Notes: generated by a model from the letters alone, not told the origin. A DNA stretch of 64,000 nucleotides from JACKAQ01 sp020634975 [NCBI: Calditrichia bacterium] (GCA_020634975.1 JACKAQ010000001.1:186001-250000), one strand, 5' to 3'. Counted from the first letter of the stretch, positions 36,009-45,685 are shown. A program made the numbers and translations.

Positions 36009-36743
36009 ATGGTTATTACCCAGCAAGTTGTACTGAATGAAGAGTACCGCGCCCTTGCATTTTGCGGTGGAATAGGTCGCGGTTTTTTGCGTCAAAAAAT
36101 TGCCCGGGAATTGGTTGCCAAAGGCAAAAAAGTGTTGATGCTCAGCAACGGGCTGCAACATTTTCCCGGAACCGGCGAGATGGTGGTTTGTTCCCACCCC
36201 GATTTACTGGTGAAAGTGCTCCACAAAAAATTTGACACCCACCATTTGTTATACGCAGCCAATCGACTGGAAGGGCAATATTTACAAGGGTTTCCATTGG
36301 AAAAATGTGCGGAGATCCAGTTGCTGTTGCCCGATGTCTTTCTACTGCTGGAATTGGGAAACAGCATGCAACACTGTTTTAATCCCAATGAAAATTCGGC
36401 AAGCTGGCAGGCTGCCCAATGTTGGGATCAACTGATTTATCTGGTTGATATCCAACAAATGGATTCGGTAGATTTGGAATTGCAGGACGGTGTTGGTGTA
36501 CCTTTACAAGCTCCCGGAAATTCGCCGGAAACGATGCTGGAATTTCTGACCGATCGCGAAATCGGCGTGAAAGAAATTTTCGAACAACCGTGGCCGGCGA
36601 TGCTGGTTTTTGCCGGTGCAAATATGCCCGCACGTGAAAACCGGGCTATCACTTTCTCCCGGGAACTGTTTGCGGAGGGCATTTGCAACGTGGTTGTCGG
36701 CGATTTGCAAACCAATTTGATCAAACGATTACCGGCGATATGA
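36009..36743 (+). CDS. YqeC-like protein (selenium-dependent Mo hydroxylase accessory), degenerate P-loop
   Basis: A 244-residue protein whose layout follows YqeC, a putative P-loop accessory of selenium-dependent molybdenum hydroxylases. The N-terminal FCGGIGRGFLRQKIARELVAKGKKVLMLS occupies the Walker A region and the following helix and strand. Here GGIGRG replaces GGGGKT/S, so the nucleotide-binding Lys is absent. VLMLSNGLQHFPG sits where YqeC has its threonine-rich segment, and LLLELGNSMQHCFNPNE matches the later acidic motif. The ATG has a weak ribosome site. The last four bases overlap the yqeB-like gene (ATGA). The call rests on pattern plus the adjacent, clearer YqeB-like gene. Confidence 0.6.
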   Translation: MVITQQVVLNEEYRALAFCGGIGRGFLRQKIARELVAKGKKVLMLSNGLQHFPGTGEMVVCSHPDLLVKVLHKKFDTHHLLYAANRLEGQYLQGFPLEKCAEIQLLLPDVFLLLELGNSMQHCFNPNENSASWQAAQCWDQLIYLVDIQQMDSVDLELQDGVGVPLQAPGNSPETMLEFLTDREIGVKEIFEQPWPAMLVFAGANMPARENRAITFSRELFAEGICNVVVGDLQTNLIKRLPAI

Positions 36744-37582
36744 TGTTTAAAAAAAACAACGTTGTTTACATTTGCGGCGGGAACGAAATCGCCAGTGCTA
36801 CGGCTGTACGGCTGCACAACAGCGGCTTCGAAATTGTTTGCGTTGTAAATGAAAACGAGAATAATCTTCGCTATCATTTATGTATCGGCGATGCCATCTT
36901 CCAGGGTCAGAAAATCCTCGAAAACGTTACCGCAGCAACCATCGATGAATCGCTATGGGGCATTACAGAGGGCGAAGATCGCCCGTCAAAAATTCATCAG
37001 GCGCTGCAATATTTGTTGAAAGATCGTAAAATTGCGGTAATTCCGCAGGCGGATCTTTCTTTCGCAATGGATGCGTTGCCGCCGGATGTGATCGTCAACT
37101 TCTATTCCGAAAATTATTCGCCCATCACTATCGACGATGCCCATCTGGTCATCGGTGCGTTTCCGCTGCACCAGCCCGGCACAAATTGCCATATTGCGGT
37201 AGAAACGCGAGAAACTTATCACATTGGTCGATATTACACACCCAACTGTCACATTCCGGAAGCAATCAACGATCCATTTTTTAAACAACCGTTTGACTGG
37301 TGCAAAAGCCCGATTGGCGGTGTATGGGTTTCCCTCAAAAATATCGGTGATATGGTGCATTACAACGAAGCCATCGGCAGGGTGGACAGCATCGAAATCC
37401 GTTCGCCGTTTGACGGACAGATTTGGGGATTAACCCACAGCGGTAAAATTATCGAAGCCCGGGCAGCCGTTGCACAAATTTTCCAGCATACGCCAAGCGA
37501 TGCTTTCCGCTATTTCGGATACCGGGAGCAGGCAATTTCCGGCGGAGTGTTGGAAGCACTATTGCATTTTGCAATGGATTAA
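36740..37582 (+). CDS. YqeB-like protein (EF2563 family, selenium-dependent Mo hydroxylase system)
   Basis: A 280-residue protein matching the YqeB/EF2563 family that accompanies selenium-dependent molybdenum hydroxylases. Family landmarks are the N-terminal dinucleotide-like VVYICGGNEIASATAVRLHNSGF, a central LVIGAFPLHQPGTNCHIAVE, IGDMVHYNEAIGRV, IRSPFDGQIWGLTHSGKIIEA and the end AISGGVLEALLHF. The start at 36740 overlaps the YqeC-like stop (ATGA), so the two are translationally coupled. No molybdenum hydroxylase, selenophosphate synthase or molybdopterin gene is present in this window. The partner, if any, must lie elsewhere. Confidence 0.78.
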   Translation: MMFKKNNVVYICGGNEIASATAVRLHNSGFEIVCVVNENENNLRYHLCIGDAIFQGQKILENVTAATIDESLWGITEGEDRPSKIHQALQYLLKDRKIAVIPQADLSFAMDALPPDVIVNFYSENYSPITIDDAHLVIGAFPLHQPGTNCHIAVETRETYHIGRYYTPNCHIPEAINDPFFKQPFDWCKSPIGGVWVSLKNIGDMVHYNEAIGRVDSIEIRSPFDGQIWGLTHSGKIIEARAAVAQIFQHTPSDAFRYFGYREQAISGGVLEALLHFAMD

Positions 37583-37689
37583 CGCGCAAAAAACCCCTGC
37601 CACGTTTTGATGAAAACAATAATTATTATCCACACCTAAATATATATAAACTATAAATTTAGATCGTTATTTTAACGTCTTTTCCGTGC

Positions 37690-37705
37690 TTTTGTGGCAC
37701 CTGTT
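37690..37705 (+). repeat. Intergenic TGTGGCACCTGTT motif, copy 2
   Basis: The core at 37693-37705 equals the copy upstream of the FadL-like gene. A 12-base part, TTTTGTGGCACC (37690-37701), recurs on the minus strand at 42241-42252. It lies about 165 bp before the YceI-like start in an AT-rich spacer (37583-37867) that has no gene. Confidence 0.4.
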
Positions 37706-37867
37706 CCACAATGCAGAAAAATGCAACACCAATCGATATATACATGATTTTATTGAGTTTGTATCAATACTTAATTTCTGGCAAGCAATTTGTTATTTGT
37801 TACTTTAGTTGTATAAAAGAAGCGTTTTAAAAGAGAAAAATTTAATAGATTATTGTGGAGGTCAATC

Positions 37868-38497
37868 ATGAAAATGCTCAAAAACATTCTCGTGACATTA
37901 TTGATTTGCAATGGCTTGATGATGGCCCAAAAAGGCTGGATAATGGATAAAGCGCACTCAAGTGTGGGATTTGAAGCTGAACATATTGTGGTATTGAGTG
38001 ATGATTATGATGAGGAAAAAGGCTATCCGACGGTTGGTGTGACGCAGGGATTTTTTGAAGAATTTGAAATTCAATTTGTTCCGGGGGAGAACAATTTTGA
38101 AAATAGCAAATTCGTTGCCCAAATAGCCGCCAAAAGTATTGATACGGACAACGTCATTCGCGATATGGATTTGAAATCGGAGAACTTTTTCTTTGTTGAA
38201 AAATTCCCGATGATCACTTTTCACAGCAAATCGTTCACAAAAATGGATGACAGCAAATACAAGATGACAGGCGAGTTAACCATGCGCGGCGAAACCCGCG
38301 AAGTTGAGCTGGAAGTATTGCTAACAACCGTATCCAACGATATTTCGAATTATGTATCATTTACCGCAACCGGTTTGGTTGACAGGTTTGATTTCGGGAT
38401 GAAATGGAGCGACATTTTCGAAAACGGCCGGTTTCGGGTTTCCCAATATATCAAGCTTAAAATGCAGGCAAATTTTGTGAGCTTTGCCAAATCGTAA
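37868..38497 (+). CDS. Exported YceI-like lipocalin-fold protein
   Basis: A 209-residue YceI-family protein. These are periplasmic lipocalin-like barrels that bind isoprenoids or other lipids. The N-terminal signal peptide (KMLKNILVTLLICNGLMMAQ) is followed by GWIMDKAHSSVGFEAEHIV, SIDTDNVIRDMDLKSENFF and GELTMRGETREVELEV, the three family motifs. The ATG at 37868 lies six bases after GGAGG; the upstream in-frame start has no site. The ligand is unknown. About 285 bp of AT-rich spacer with a shared motif precede it. Confidence 0.9.
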   Translation: MKMLKNILVTLLICNGLMMAQKGWIMDKAHSSVGFEAEHIVVLSDDYDEEKGYPTVGVTQGFFEEFEIQFVPGENNFENSKFVAQIAAKSIDTDNVIRDMDLKSENFFFVEKFPMITFHSKSFTKMDDSKYKMTGELTMRGETREVELEVLLTTVSNDISNYVSFTATGLVDRFDFGMKWSDIFENGRFRVSQYIKLKMQANFVSFAKS

Positions 38498-38599
38498 TTG
38501 ACGCTGGCTTATTTTGTCCGGATGACAGCGCCGCCGCAATCCCATTTTGTTTGTTGGCAATAAAAAAATATCGTGTGTTTTAAAAAAATGGAGTTAATC

Positions 38600-39916
38600 G
38601 TGAATATTTTCACCGCACTGAAAACAGCCGCTTTCACTGCATTACTTTTTATGCTGGCTGCAACTTTTCAGCCCATTTCTGCTCAGGAAGAAGGACTGGA
38701 TGAAACCGAAGACGTGGCATGTGAACCGGAAAACATGACCACACCTTACGATGCTTACGCCGATGATTCTGTTACAATGGATCAAATTCGAATTTGGTAC
38801 GATTACGGTCGCGAATATTACAAAAAAGCACAGTACGGCAAATCCGAAGATAACTATTCAAAAGCCCTCCCCTATTTCTGGAAAGTTGTGGTTAACGACA
38901 AAACCGGTGCTTTTAAAGTAGTTTACGGCAAAATTGTAGATTGTTACCTGAACCTGAATCAGCCGGATAGCGCGATGCTGGCAACATATCGCGGGTTGAA
39001 ATTGTATCCGGATTATCCGTCGCTGCATTATCACGCCGGATACTTGCAAAAGAACAAAGGGAATATTAAATGCGCCATTTTGCATTACGAAGCGTTGGTT
39101 TCTGATGAAACCCAAAACCCAGATGCGTTAAAAAATTACTATATGGTGTTGTCTCAATTGTACTTACAGCTTGAAGATGAACGCGCCATCGACGCACAAC
39201 GGAAAGTGATCGAATACGATCCGGAAAATGTGGAAGCAGCAACAACGCTGGCACGAATGATGGACTTTTTTGGGATGGACCCGCTGAAAGCCCGTGAAGA
39301 AGCATTTCTAAAAGATACGACCAATGTGCTGAACGCTCGCCAGTACGGCATGATTGCATTTGAATCCGGGCAATACGACAAAGCGCTTCGCGCATTTAAC
39401 GCGGTGCTGGTTCAGGAACCGGAAAATGTGGAAGCATTTAGCTACATCGGGCGCGTTTATGAATCGAAAGACCAGCTTTCCAATGCGATCAACGTTTACA
39501 AAAAAATCATCACTATCGACCCGGATCGACTCAATACATTATGTGCGTTAGCTTCTGTTTACGGAAGATTGAACGAATTTTCGGTGGCACGTTCGTATAT
39601 CCGACGGGCAATTAATAAAGATGCCGGTTATGGATTGGCTTATATGGTGATGGGTGAAATTTATGAAAATGCGGTTATGAATTGCTCCAACAAACGCGAA
39701 AAAGATGGCTACAGCTACGACGACAAACTGGTATTTGAAATGGCTCGCGAAGAGTATCGCAAAGCTGCATCAAAAGATCGTAACGTTGCCTCTTCTGCAC
39801 AGAACCGTTACAATCAACTGGCGCCGTTTATTCGCACAAAAGCAGATAAACACATGCAAGGAAATCGCGACACGCTAAAAGATGGGTGTTATGCATGGAT
39901 TAATCCAAACATGTAA
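38600..39916 (+). CDS. Exported TPR-repeat protein
   Basis: A 438-residue protein with a signal peptide (core FTALLFMLAATFQPISA) and several tetratricopeptide repeats. Pairs of helices are seen at YYKKAQYGKSEDNYSKALPYFW, ARQYGMIAFESGQYDKALRAF and VEAFSYIGRVYESKDQLSNAI, among others. TPR arrays serve as protein-binding scaffolds. A GTG start at 38600 is preferred because GGAG lies six bases upstream; ATG at 38588 overlaps that site. The mature N-terminus is acidic (EEGLDETEDVACEPE). It converges with the GCS2-CBS gene only 40 bp away, with no clear terminator between. Confidence 0.85.
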   Translation: MNIFTALKTAAFTALLFMLAATFQPISAQEEGLDETEDVACEPENMTTPYDAYADDSVTMDQIRIWYDYGREYYKKAQYGKSEDNYSKALPYFWKVVVNDKTGAFKVVYGKIVDCYLNLNQPDSAMLATYRGLKLYPDYPSLHYHAGYLQKNKGNIKCAILHYEALVSDETQNPDALKNYYMVLSQLYLQLEDERAIDAQRKVIEYDPENVEAATTLARMMDFFGMDPLKAREEAFLKDTTNVLNARQYGMIAFESGQYDKALRAFNAVLVQEPENVEAFSYIGRVYESKDQLSNAINVYKKIITIDPDRLNTLCALASVYGRLNEFSVARSYIRRAINKDAGYGLAYMVMGEIYENAVMNCSNKREKDGYSYDDKLVFEMAREEYRKAASKDRNVASSAQNRYNQLAPFIRTKADKHMQGNRDTLKDGCYAWINPNM

Positions 39917-39956
39917 CTGTCACTATTTATTTGATTTAGCTTTTTTTGAACATACA

Positions 39957-41942
39957 TTACCTCCTCATTAATGAACCGCTGTTCTTGATCCTGTATTTAG
40001 ACGGCGGTTTATTATTTTGAGGCACATCAATTTTGCCATACAGTTCATCCAGCAACTGTGCAGAAATTTTCATAAAATCATATTCCGTAACAATGCCAAC
40101 CAATCGCCCGGATTTTACAACCGGCAAACAGCCGATTTCGTGTTTTTGCATCATCAAAACCGCATCGACGGTAAACATCTCCGGTGATGCGGTAATCGGA
40201 TTGCGAATCATAATATCGCCGGCACAGATAGCTGCATTTTTTCGCCCTTCGTTGGCACATACATAATGATGAATAATGCTCCGCGAGGTAATCAACCCGA
40301 CCAACTCCCCGTTGTCGCCCTCCACGGGAATGTGTCGCACATCTTTCCAATCCATGATGCTGGTCACCAAATCCACCAAATCCGTTTGTTGAACGGTAAA
40401 CAAATCGTTCGCCATAATTTGTTCAACCCGCCCAAATTTATTGATCCAACTGCCTGCTTCATCGATGGTTGCCAGATCCCATTTGTGCACTGGCGTGTTG
40501 GTTTTTTGGCGTTTTACGATGCCGGCTGTCAGCGCAACCAGCGATTCATCGCCGTAGCCTTTTTCTTTCAAATTGGTAAATGAACGCAGCATCCAGCGGG
40601 AGCCGGTGTTTCCCGATTCCACTCTTTCCTGAATAATCGAGAGGTATTTTTCGCTATCCACCGCATCGATATTGGCACGTTTCAATCCGTTTTTGGCGAT
40701 TGGCAGCAACTCTTTCAACACCAGATCCTGCGCCGTGTAACGGGTATCGTTGATCCAGTAAAAGCTGGCATCGAGCCCGTTTCGTGCGGCATTTGTAAAA
40801 TTTTCAACAGCCAGATCAAATTCAATTTTATTGGGCAAATTGCGATATTCGTCCGGCATTCCGTGCATCAACCCAAACCAGAATGCAGCGTTGGCCACTT
40901 CGTCCACAACGGTCGGACCTGCGGGCAGTACGCGGTTTTCGATGCGCAAATGTGGCTTGCCATCCAGAATGCCGTAACAGGCTCTGTTCCATCGATAAAT
41001 CGTTCCGTTAAAAATACGCAATGCCGTAAGTTCCGGTATTTCGCCATTTTTGAAGATATCCCAGGATTTTTCCTCTACATCTGCGTACAGCAGCAAACGG
41101 AATCGCGATACGTCATCCTGAAAAATTTCCAGAATGGAATTGCGCACCCACTGATCGGAAAAGGACACCCGCGAGCGTCCTTTGCGCAAATGATGCGACA
41201 TATTTCGCGTATCGATGGCTTGCTGGAACAGCGCGATGCGGGTTTCGTGCCACAGCCGCTTTCCAAAAAGCAGCGGCGAATTTGTGGCTACCGCGAGCAC
41301 CGGCGCGGTGATCAGTTTCGAAAAATTATAAGTATCGATAAATTGCGCGGGGCTCACCTGATAATGGATTTGAAATGAGGTGTTGCAAAATTCGAACGAC
41401 GGATAATCCTGTTTGAAAATCAGCTCATCTTTGCCCAAAATATGATACTCGAACGGGCCGCCGCGCATACGGCGCAGGCTGTTGAACAGCGCTTTATAAC
41501 GGGGTATTGGTGTCATGTTATCCAGTTCCAAATCCATATTCCGGATGGTTGGCAGAATGCCGCAAAGGATGACATCACCGCGCATCATCCGGACAGCTTT
41601 GCATGCTTTTGCGAGAGCGGCGTGTATTTCAGTTTCCAATTTGCTCAAACAATCTCCGTTAAATTCCATGGGATCGAGGTTAAATTCCAGATTAAATTTG
41701 GCAAGTTCAGTTGTGAAATGCGGGTCGCGAATGCGCGGCAATACACTTTCGATGACCGGTGCCGGACGCCAGAATTCATCGATCATGCACAATTCCTGTT
41801 CTGCACCGATTCGGGTAATATCGCTTTCAATCGCTCCGGATTTGATCATCTCATCCAGCGTACGCAGATCTTCCAATAGCGATCGCATAAACGCCTGCAA
41901 CTCCAGCGATTGAACAGCTTCTTTTACATTCAACTTACCCAT
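39957..41942 (-). CDS. GCS2-family glutamate-cysteine-ligase-like protein fused to CBS domains
   Basis: A 661-residue protein. The N-terminal 400 residues are a carboxylate-amine ligase of the GCS2 fold, with ATP/metal-binding stretches (GAEQELCMIDEFWRP, FNLEFNLDPMEFNG, FEFCNTSFQIHYQV). The last ~150 residues hold two CBS repeats (IMANDLFTVQQTDLVDLV and IMIRNPITASPEMFTVDAVL), which usually bind adenosyl nucleotides and regulate the enzyme. Bacterial members form small gamma-glutamyl or amide products, and the exact substrate is not predictable. The ATG at 41942 follows AAGGGG by six bases. It is divergent from the cbb3 cluster. It may work with the class I amidotransferase 5 kb away, but that is speculation. 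Confidence 0.88.
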   Translation of the reverse strand: MGKLNVKEAVQSLELQAFMRSLLEDLRTLDEMIKSGAIESDITRIGAEQELCMIDEFWRPAPVIESVLPRIRDPHFTTELAKFNLEFNLDPMEFNGDCLSKLETEIHAALAKACKAVRMMRGDVILCGILPTIRNMDLELDNMTPIPRYKALFNSLRRMRGGPFEYHILGKDELIFKQDYPSFEFCNTSFQIHYQVSPAQFIDTYNFSKLITAPVLAVATNSPLLFGKRLWHETRIALFQQAIDTRNMSHHLRKGRSRVSFSDQWVRNSILEIFQDDVSRFRLLLYADVEEKSWDIFKNGEIPELTALRIFNGTIYRWNRACYGILDGKPHLRIENRVLPAGPTVVDEVANAAFWFGLMHGMPDEYRNLPNKIEFDLAVENFTNAARNGLDASFYWINDTRYTAQDLVLKELLPIAKNGLKRANIDAVDSEKYLSIIQERVESGNTGSRWMLRSFTNLKEKGYGDESLVALTAGIVKRQKTNTPVHKWDLATIDEAGSWINKFGRVEQIMANDLFTVQQTDLVDLVTSIMDWKDVRHIPVEGDNGELVGLITSRSIIHHYVCANEGRKNAAICAGDIMIRNPITASPEMFTVDAVLMMQKHEIGCLPVVKSGRLVGIVTEYDFMKISAQLLDELYGKIDVPQNNKPPSKYRIKNSGSLMRR

Positions 41943-42483
41943 TGGCAACCCCTTGGATTCAGAATTGTATTCAATATTCTAAAAGAACAAATTTCGCAAT
42001 TATTTGTAACGTGCTGGTAGAAATCGTCGGTTGTCAGTCAATTCGAAAATCATGCTGCATATTACGGCAGCATCGTTTAAAAGTCAAATCAGCTGTTTTG
42101 GGTTTAACTTTTTGTTACAGTGCTCGCCGTGTATAAAAGTTAAGCATTTTTTCGCGTTAACGATATAGCTTTATCGGCAGATGTATTTTTTATTTTGATC
42201 CGCAAGTTTTACTCCCGGCTTGATATTTACACAAAAAAAGGGTGCCACAAAATCGTTAGCAGCCACGCGATGCACAGAATCCATAAATTCCGATTTTTCA
42301 AATAGTTAAGTAAAAATTTAATCCATTTCGTTTAAATCGCTCCAATTGTGTGGCAGAGCGATATCAAACAACCTCCAATTATCCTATTCTGTAAGTGCAT
42401 ATTTTTATATGGCTTACGCGAAATGAAATTTAATTGGCAAACGCTTTGCTATTATAGCGAACATTTGATTAAGGAAGAATTTC
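41943..42483. other. 541-bp intergenic region upstream of the cbb3 operon
   Basis: AT-rich region between the divergent GCS2-CBS and cbb3-operon genes. It holds one TTTTGTGGCACC motif (42241-42252, minus). No full FNR box was found, although FNR-type control is common for cbb3 operons. No gene is supported. Confidence 0.55.
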
Positions 42484-43206
42484 GTGACTGAATACTGGAT
42501 CATTTTTACCATCGGATTTTTTAGCAGCTTCGGACATTGTATTGGAATGTGCGGGGGATTTGTTACAGCATACACCATTCAATTACAAACCGGGGAACGC
42601 TATTCTACCAGTTTATTTCATCGGTTAACGCCGCACTTTCTGTATAATACCGGCAGAGTGTTTACATACAGTTTGCTGGGGGGGCTATTCGGATTGGTCG
42701 GCGAAACGTTGAATGTCATTGGCGGATTGCATGCATATCAGGGGGTTTTGCAAGCCGTTGCCGGTGTTTTGATGATTTTGATCGGTCTCGATATGGGTGG
42801 TTGGGTGCCATCCAAATATTCTTCCAGCTTTCCGGGGTACGACCTGTTTAAGCGATTAATCGGCCGTTCGTTACGCCAGTTACGAACCGGTAGGATGTTA
42901 GGTTTAGGGTTTGTTATGGGGTTCATTCCATGCGGTCTGGTGTATGCTGCCGGCGCAAAAGCTGCGGCTTCCGGCGGCATACTCAGCGGCATGGCAACGA
43001 TGTTGTTTTTTGGTTTGGGAACATTCCCGGCACTAATTGCCGTTGGGTTGAGCGCAACGGCTGTTTCCGCAAATTTCCGCAGCAAGGTGTTTAAATTTGC
43101 CACAGTTTTGGTGATTGTGTTGGGAATTATTACCACTTATAAGGGATTTAACAACGCTTCCACAGCGTTTAACAAGCCCGTAACTCAAGAAATTCAATGC
43201 CACTAA
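42484..43206 (+). CDS. SafE/UreH-type membrane transporter at the head of the cbb3 operon
   Basis: A 240-residue integral membrane protein with about six hydrophobic segments and the twin motifs of the DsbD-like/SafE group: GHCIGMCGGFV near the N-terminus and GFIPCGLVY in the second half. In cbb3 clusters such proteins are thought to help with copper or metal handling during oxidase assembly; that role is family knowledge, not visible here. The GTG start at 42484 has AAGGAAG upstream. Its stop overlaps the ccoI start by ten bases, so the two are coupled. Confidence 0.82.
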   Translation: MTEYWIIFTIGFFSSFGHCIGMCGGFVTAYTIQLQTGERYSTSLFHRLTPHFLYNTGRVFTYSLLGGLFGLVGETLNVIGGLHAYQGVLQAVAGVLMILIGLDMGGWVPSKYSSSFPGYDLFKRLIGRSLRQLRTGRMLGLGFVMGFIPCGLVYAAGAKAAASGGILSGMATMLFFGLGTFPALIAVGLSATAVSANFRSKVFKFATVLVIVLGIITTYKGFNNASTAFNKPVTQEIQCH

Positions 43207-45656
43207 AGGATTCCGGTTTGGTCGAAGCGCCCGAAAAATCACCGGTAACGACAGACGTTGCCTGCTACCACTGCGGTTTGCCATGTGCAGATGAAACGGT
43301 TCATCTGGACGAAAAAGCTTTTTGCTGCAATGGTTGCAAAATGGTGTACGAAATTTTGAACGAAAACGACCTTTGCCAATATTACGATTTGAACGAAAAT
43401 CCCGGTGCACGCCCAAAAGCAGTGGAAATGCCCGAACGTTTCGCGTATCTGGATGATGAAGCTATTCAGCAGAAACTGACCGACTTCCGGGATGATCGCC
43501 TTACGAAAGTAACATTTTACATTCCGGCCATTCGCTGCAGTTCCTGTTTGTGGCTGTTGGAAAATCTCTACAAAATCAATCCGGCGTTCAGCCAGTCCAA
43601 AGTTGATTTTTTGCGGAAGGAACTATCGGTAACGTTTCGCCACACAGAAATTTCGTTGCGGCAAACGGTGGAACTATTGGCATCACTGGGTTATGAGCCG
43701 CTCATTAATCTGGATGGCGTTGGCAATCAGCAATCGCAACAGCGCACCAACCGCAGTTTATACATTAAAATAGGCGTTGCCGGATTTTGCTTTGGCAACA
43801 TTATGTTGCTCAGTTTTCCGGAATATCTGGCCATCGGCGATACGATTACTCCGGGTTTTCGCCGGTTTTTTGGCGTGATGAACATTTTGCTGTCGCTGCC
43901 GGTGCTGTTTTACAGCGCGATCGATTATCTGAAATCCGCATATGCCAGCTTGCGCCACCGCGCCATTAATATTGATGTGCCGCTTTCGCTGGGCATTTTG
44001 GCGATGTTCGGTCGCAGCCTGATCGAAATTTTGTGGTACAACAGCGCCGGATACATGGACTCATTTGCAGGACTGGTATTTTTGCTGCTCATCGGTAAAA
44101 TATTCCAGCAAAAAACGTATGACAATCTATCTTTCGAACGCGATTACAAATCATTTTTTCCCATCGCCATTACCCGCAAAACCGGTAACAGCGAAACCAG
44201 CATTCCGCTGGAAAAGCTGGAAGTCGGCGATCGCGTGGTGGTTCGCCATCAGGAATTGATTCCGGCGGACAGCGTGCTGATCAACGGCGACGGCATGATC
44301 GATTACAGCTTTGTTACCGGCGAAGCCGAACCGGTTGCCAAACACTCCGGCGATCTGGTTTACGCAGGCGGACGGCAGGTTGGCAGCGCCATCGAAATGG
44401 AAGTTGTGAAAGATGTCTCCCAAAGCTATCTCACGCAATTGTGGAATAACGACGCATTTGGCAATCCGGATGCACACAATATGAATTCCTTTGTAAACAG
44501 CATCAGCAAATATTTTACCATCGCGATTTTGAGCATTGCCACCATCGCCGGAATTTTCTGGCTGCAAACAGATGTGACACTTGCGCTGAACGCATTTACC
44601 GCTGTGCTGATCATCGCCTGCCCGTGTGCGTTGGCGCTTTCCACGCCATTCACGCTGGGCAACGTGCTGCGCATTTTCGGACGGAACCAATTTTATTTGA
44701 AAAATACGCAGGTGGTGGAAAATCTCGCCAAAATCAACAGCATCGTTTTCGATAAAACCGGAACCATTACCCAGCCGCGCAGCGCCGATGTGCAGTTCGT
44801 TTCGCTGAACGGTCGTCCGGATTTGAGCAATGAGAATCAAAATTTAGTAAAATCGTTGGTTAAACATTCGACGCATCCGCTGAGCTTCAACATCTTCCAC
44901 TCAATTCAGGCAACCGCAACCGGTTCCGTAGAGGGGTACCTGGAAAAACCAGGTCTGGGGATAACCGGTACGGTAAATGGCCATGAATTAAAAGTGGGTT
45001 CAAAGGTGTTTATTGGGGGCAATATTGAGGCTCAGCGGGACAATGCGTCGCAGGTGTTTGTGTCGATTGACGGACAGGTTAAAGGATATTTCAACATATC
45101 CAACAGCTATCGCACCGGATTGCGCGATTTAATCGATAGATTGAGCGCAACTTTCCGGCTGTCGTTGATTTCCGGCGATAACGATCGCGAACGCGAAAAC
45201 CTGCAACAATTTTTCGGCGAAACCGCTGAATTGCGGTTCAGCCAGTCGCCTCAGCAAAAGCTGGAATACATCAGCAGTCTGCAACATTCCGGCGCAAAAG
45301 TGCTGATGATCGGCGATGGCTTAAACGACGCCGGTGCATTGAAACAAAGCGATGTCGGCATTTCGATTTCGGAAGATCTCAACAGTTTTTCCCCTGCGTG
45401 TGATGCCATTTTAAACGCGAATGCTTTCGAACGGCTGGGCGATTTCATGCGTTTTTCGCGAACCGGGATGAATGTCATCCGGTTCAATTTGCTGCTTTCA
45501 CTGTTGTACAATATCGTCGGATTATCCTTTGCAGTTTCCGGAACGCTCTCGCCGCTGATATGCGCAATCCTGATGCCCATCAGCTCAATTTCGGTCATCG
45601 CGATTGCCAGCGGTGCCACCGGATTGTTGGGACGCCGTTACGGATTATGGCAATAA
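43197..45656 (+). CDS. ccoI: Cu-transporting P-type ATPase for cbb3 oxidase assembly
   Basis: CcoI exports copper for the CuB site of cbb3 oxidase. The 819-residue protein starts with a Cys-rich metal-binding region (Cys23, Cys26, Cys30, then Cys43-Cys44-x-x-Cys47). A heavy-metal-associated domain with IRCSSC (Cys114, Cys117) follows. The membrane domain contains the CPC motif (475-477), the phosphorylation site is Asp519 (FDKTGTIT), and the hinge motif is GDGLNDAGALKQSDVG. All parts of a functional PIB-type ATPase are present. It overlaps the preceding gene by ten bases and is followed by ccoS. Confidence 0.95.
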   Translation: MPLKDSGLVEAPEKSPVTTDVACYHCGLPCADETVHLDEKAFCCNGCKMVYEILNENDLCQYYDLNENPGARPKAVEMPERFAYLDDEAIQQKLTDFRDDRLTKVTFYIPAIRCSSCLWLLENLYKINPAFSQSKVDFLRKELSVTFRHTEISLRQTVELLASLGYEPLINLDGVGNQQSQQRTNRSLYIKIGVAGFCFGNIMLLSFPEYLAIGDTITPGFRRFFGVMNILLSLPVLFYSAIDYLKSAYASLRHRAINIDVPLSLGILAMFGRSLIEILWYNSAGYMDSFAGLVFLLLIGKIFQQKTYDNLSFERDYKSFFPIAITRKTGNSETSIPLEKLEVGDRVVVRHQELIPADSVLINGDGMIDYSFVTGEAEPVAKHSGDLVYAGGRQVGSAIEMEVVKDVSQSYLTQLWNNDAFGNPDAHNMNSFVNSISKYFTIAILSIATIAGIFWLQTDVTLALNAFTAVLIIACPCALALSTPFTLGNVLRIFGRNQFYLKNTQVVENLAKINSIVFDKTGTITQPRSADVQFVSLNGRPDLSNENQNLVKSLVKHSTHPLSFNIFHSIQATATGSVEGYLEKPGLGITGTVNGHELKVGSKVFIGGNIEAQRDNASQVFVSIDGQVKGYFNISNSYRTGLRDLIDRLSATFRLSLISGDNDRERENLQQFFGETAELRFSQSPQQKLEYISSLQHSGAKVLMIGDGLNDAGALKQSDVGISISEDLNSFSPACDAILNANAFERLGDFMRFSRTGMNVIRFNLLLSLLYNIVGLSFAVSGTLSPLICAILMPISSISVIAIASGATGLLGRRYGLWQ

Positions 45657-45685
45657 ACCATTGATAAAACAGAGGTTATAATCAA

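Noticed and set aside
37690-37705. TGGCAC read as a sigma-54 (-24/-12) promoter
   Set aside because: The GC of the -12 element is missing at the required 10-base spacing in all three copies.
41943-42483. FNR box controlling the cbb3 operon
   Set aside because: No TTGAT-N4-ATCAA was found; only single half-sites are present.
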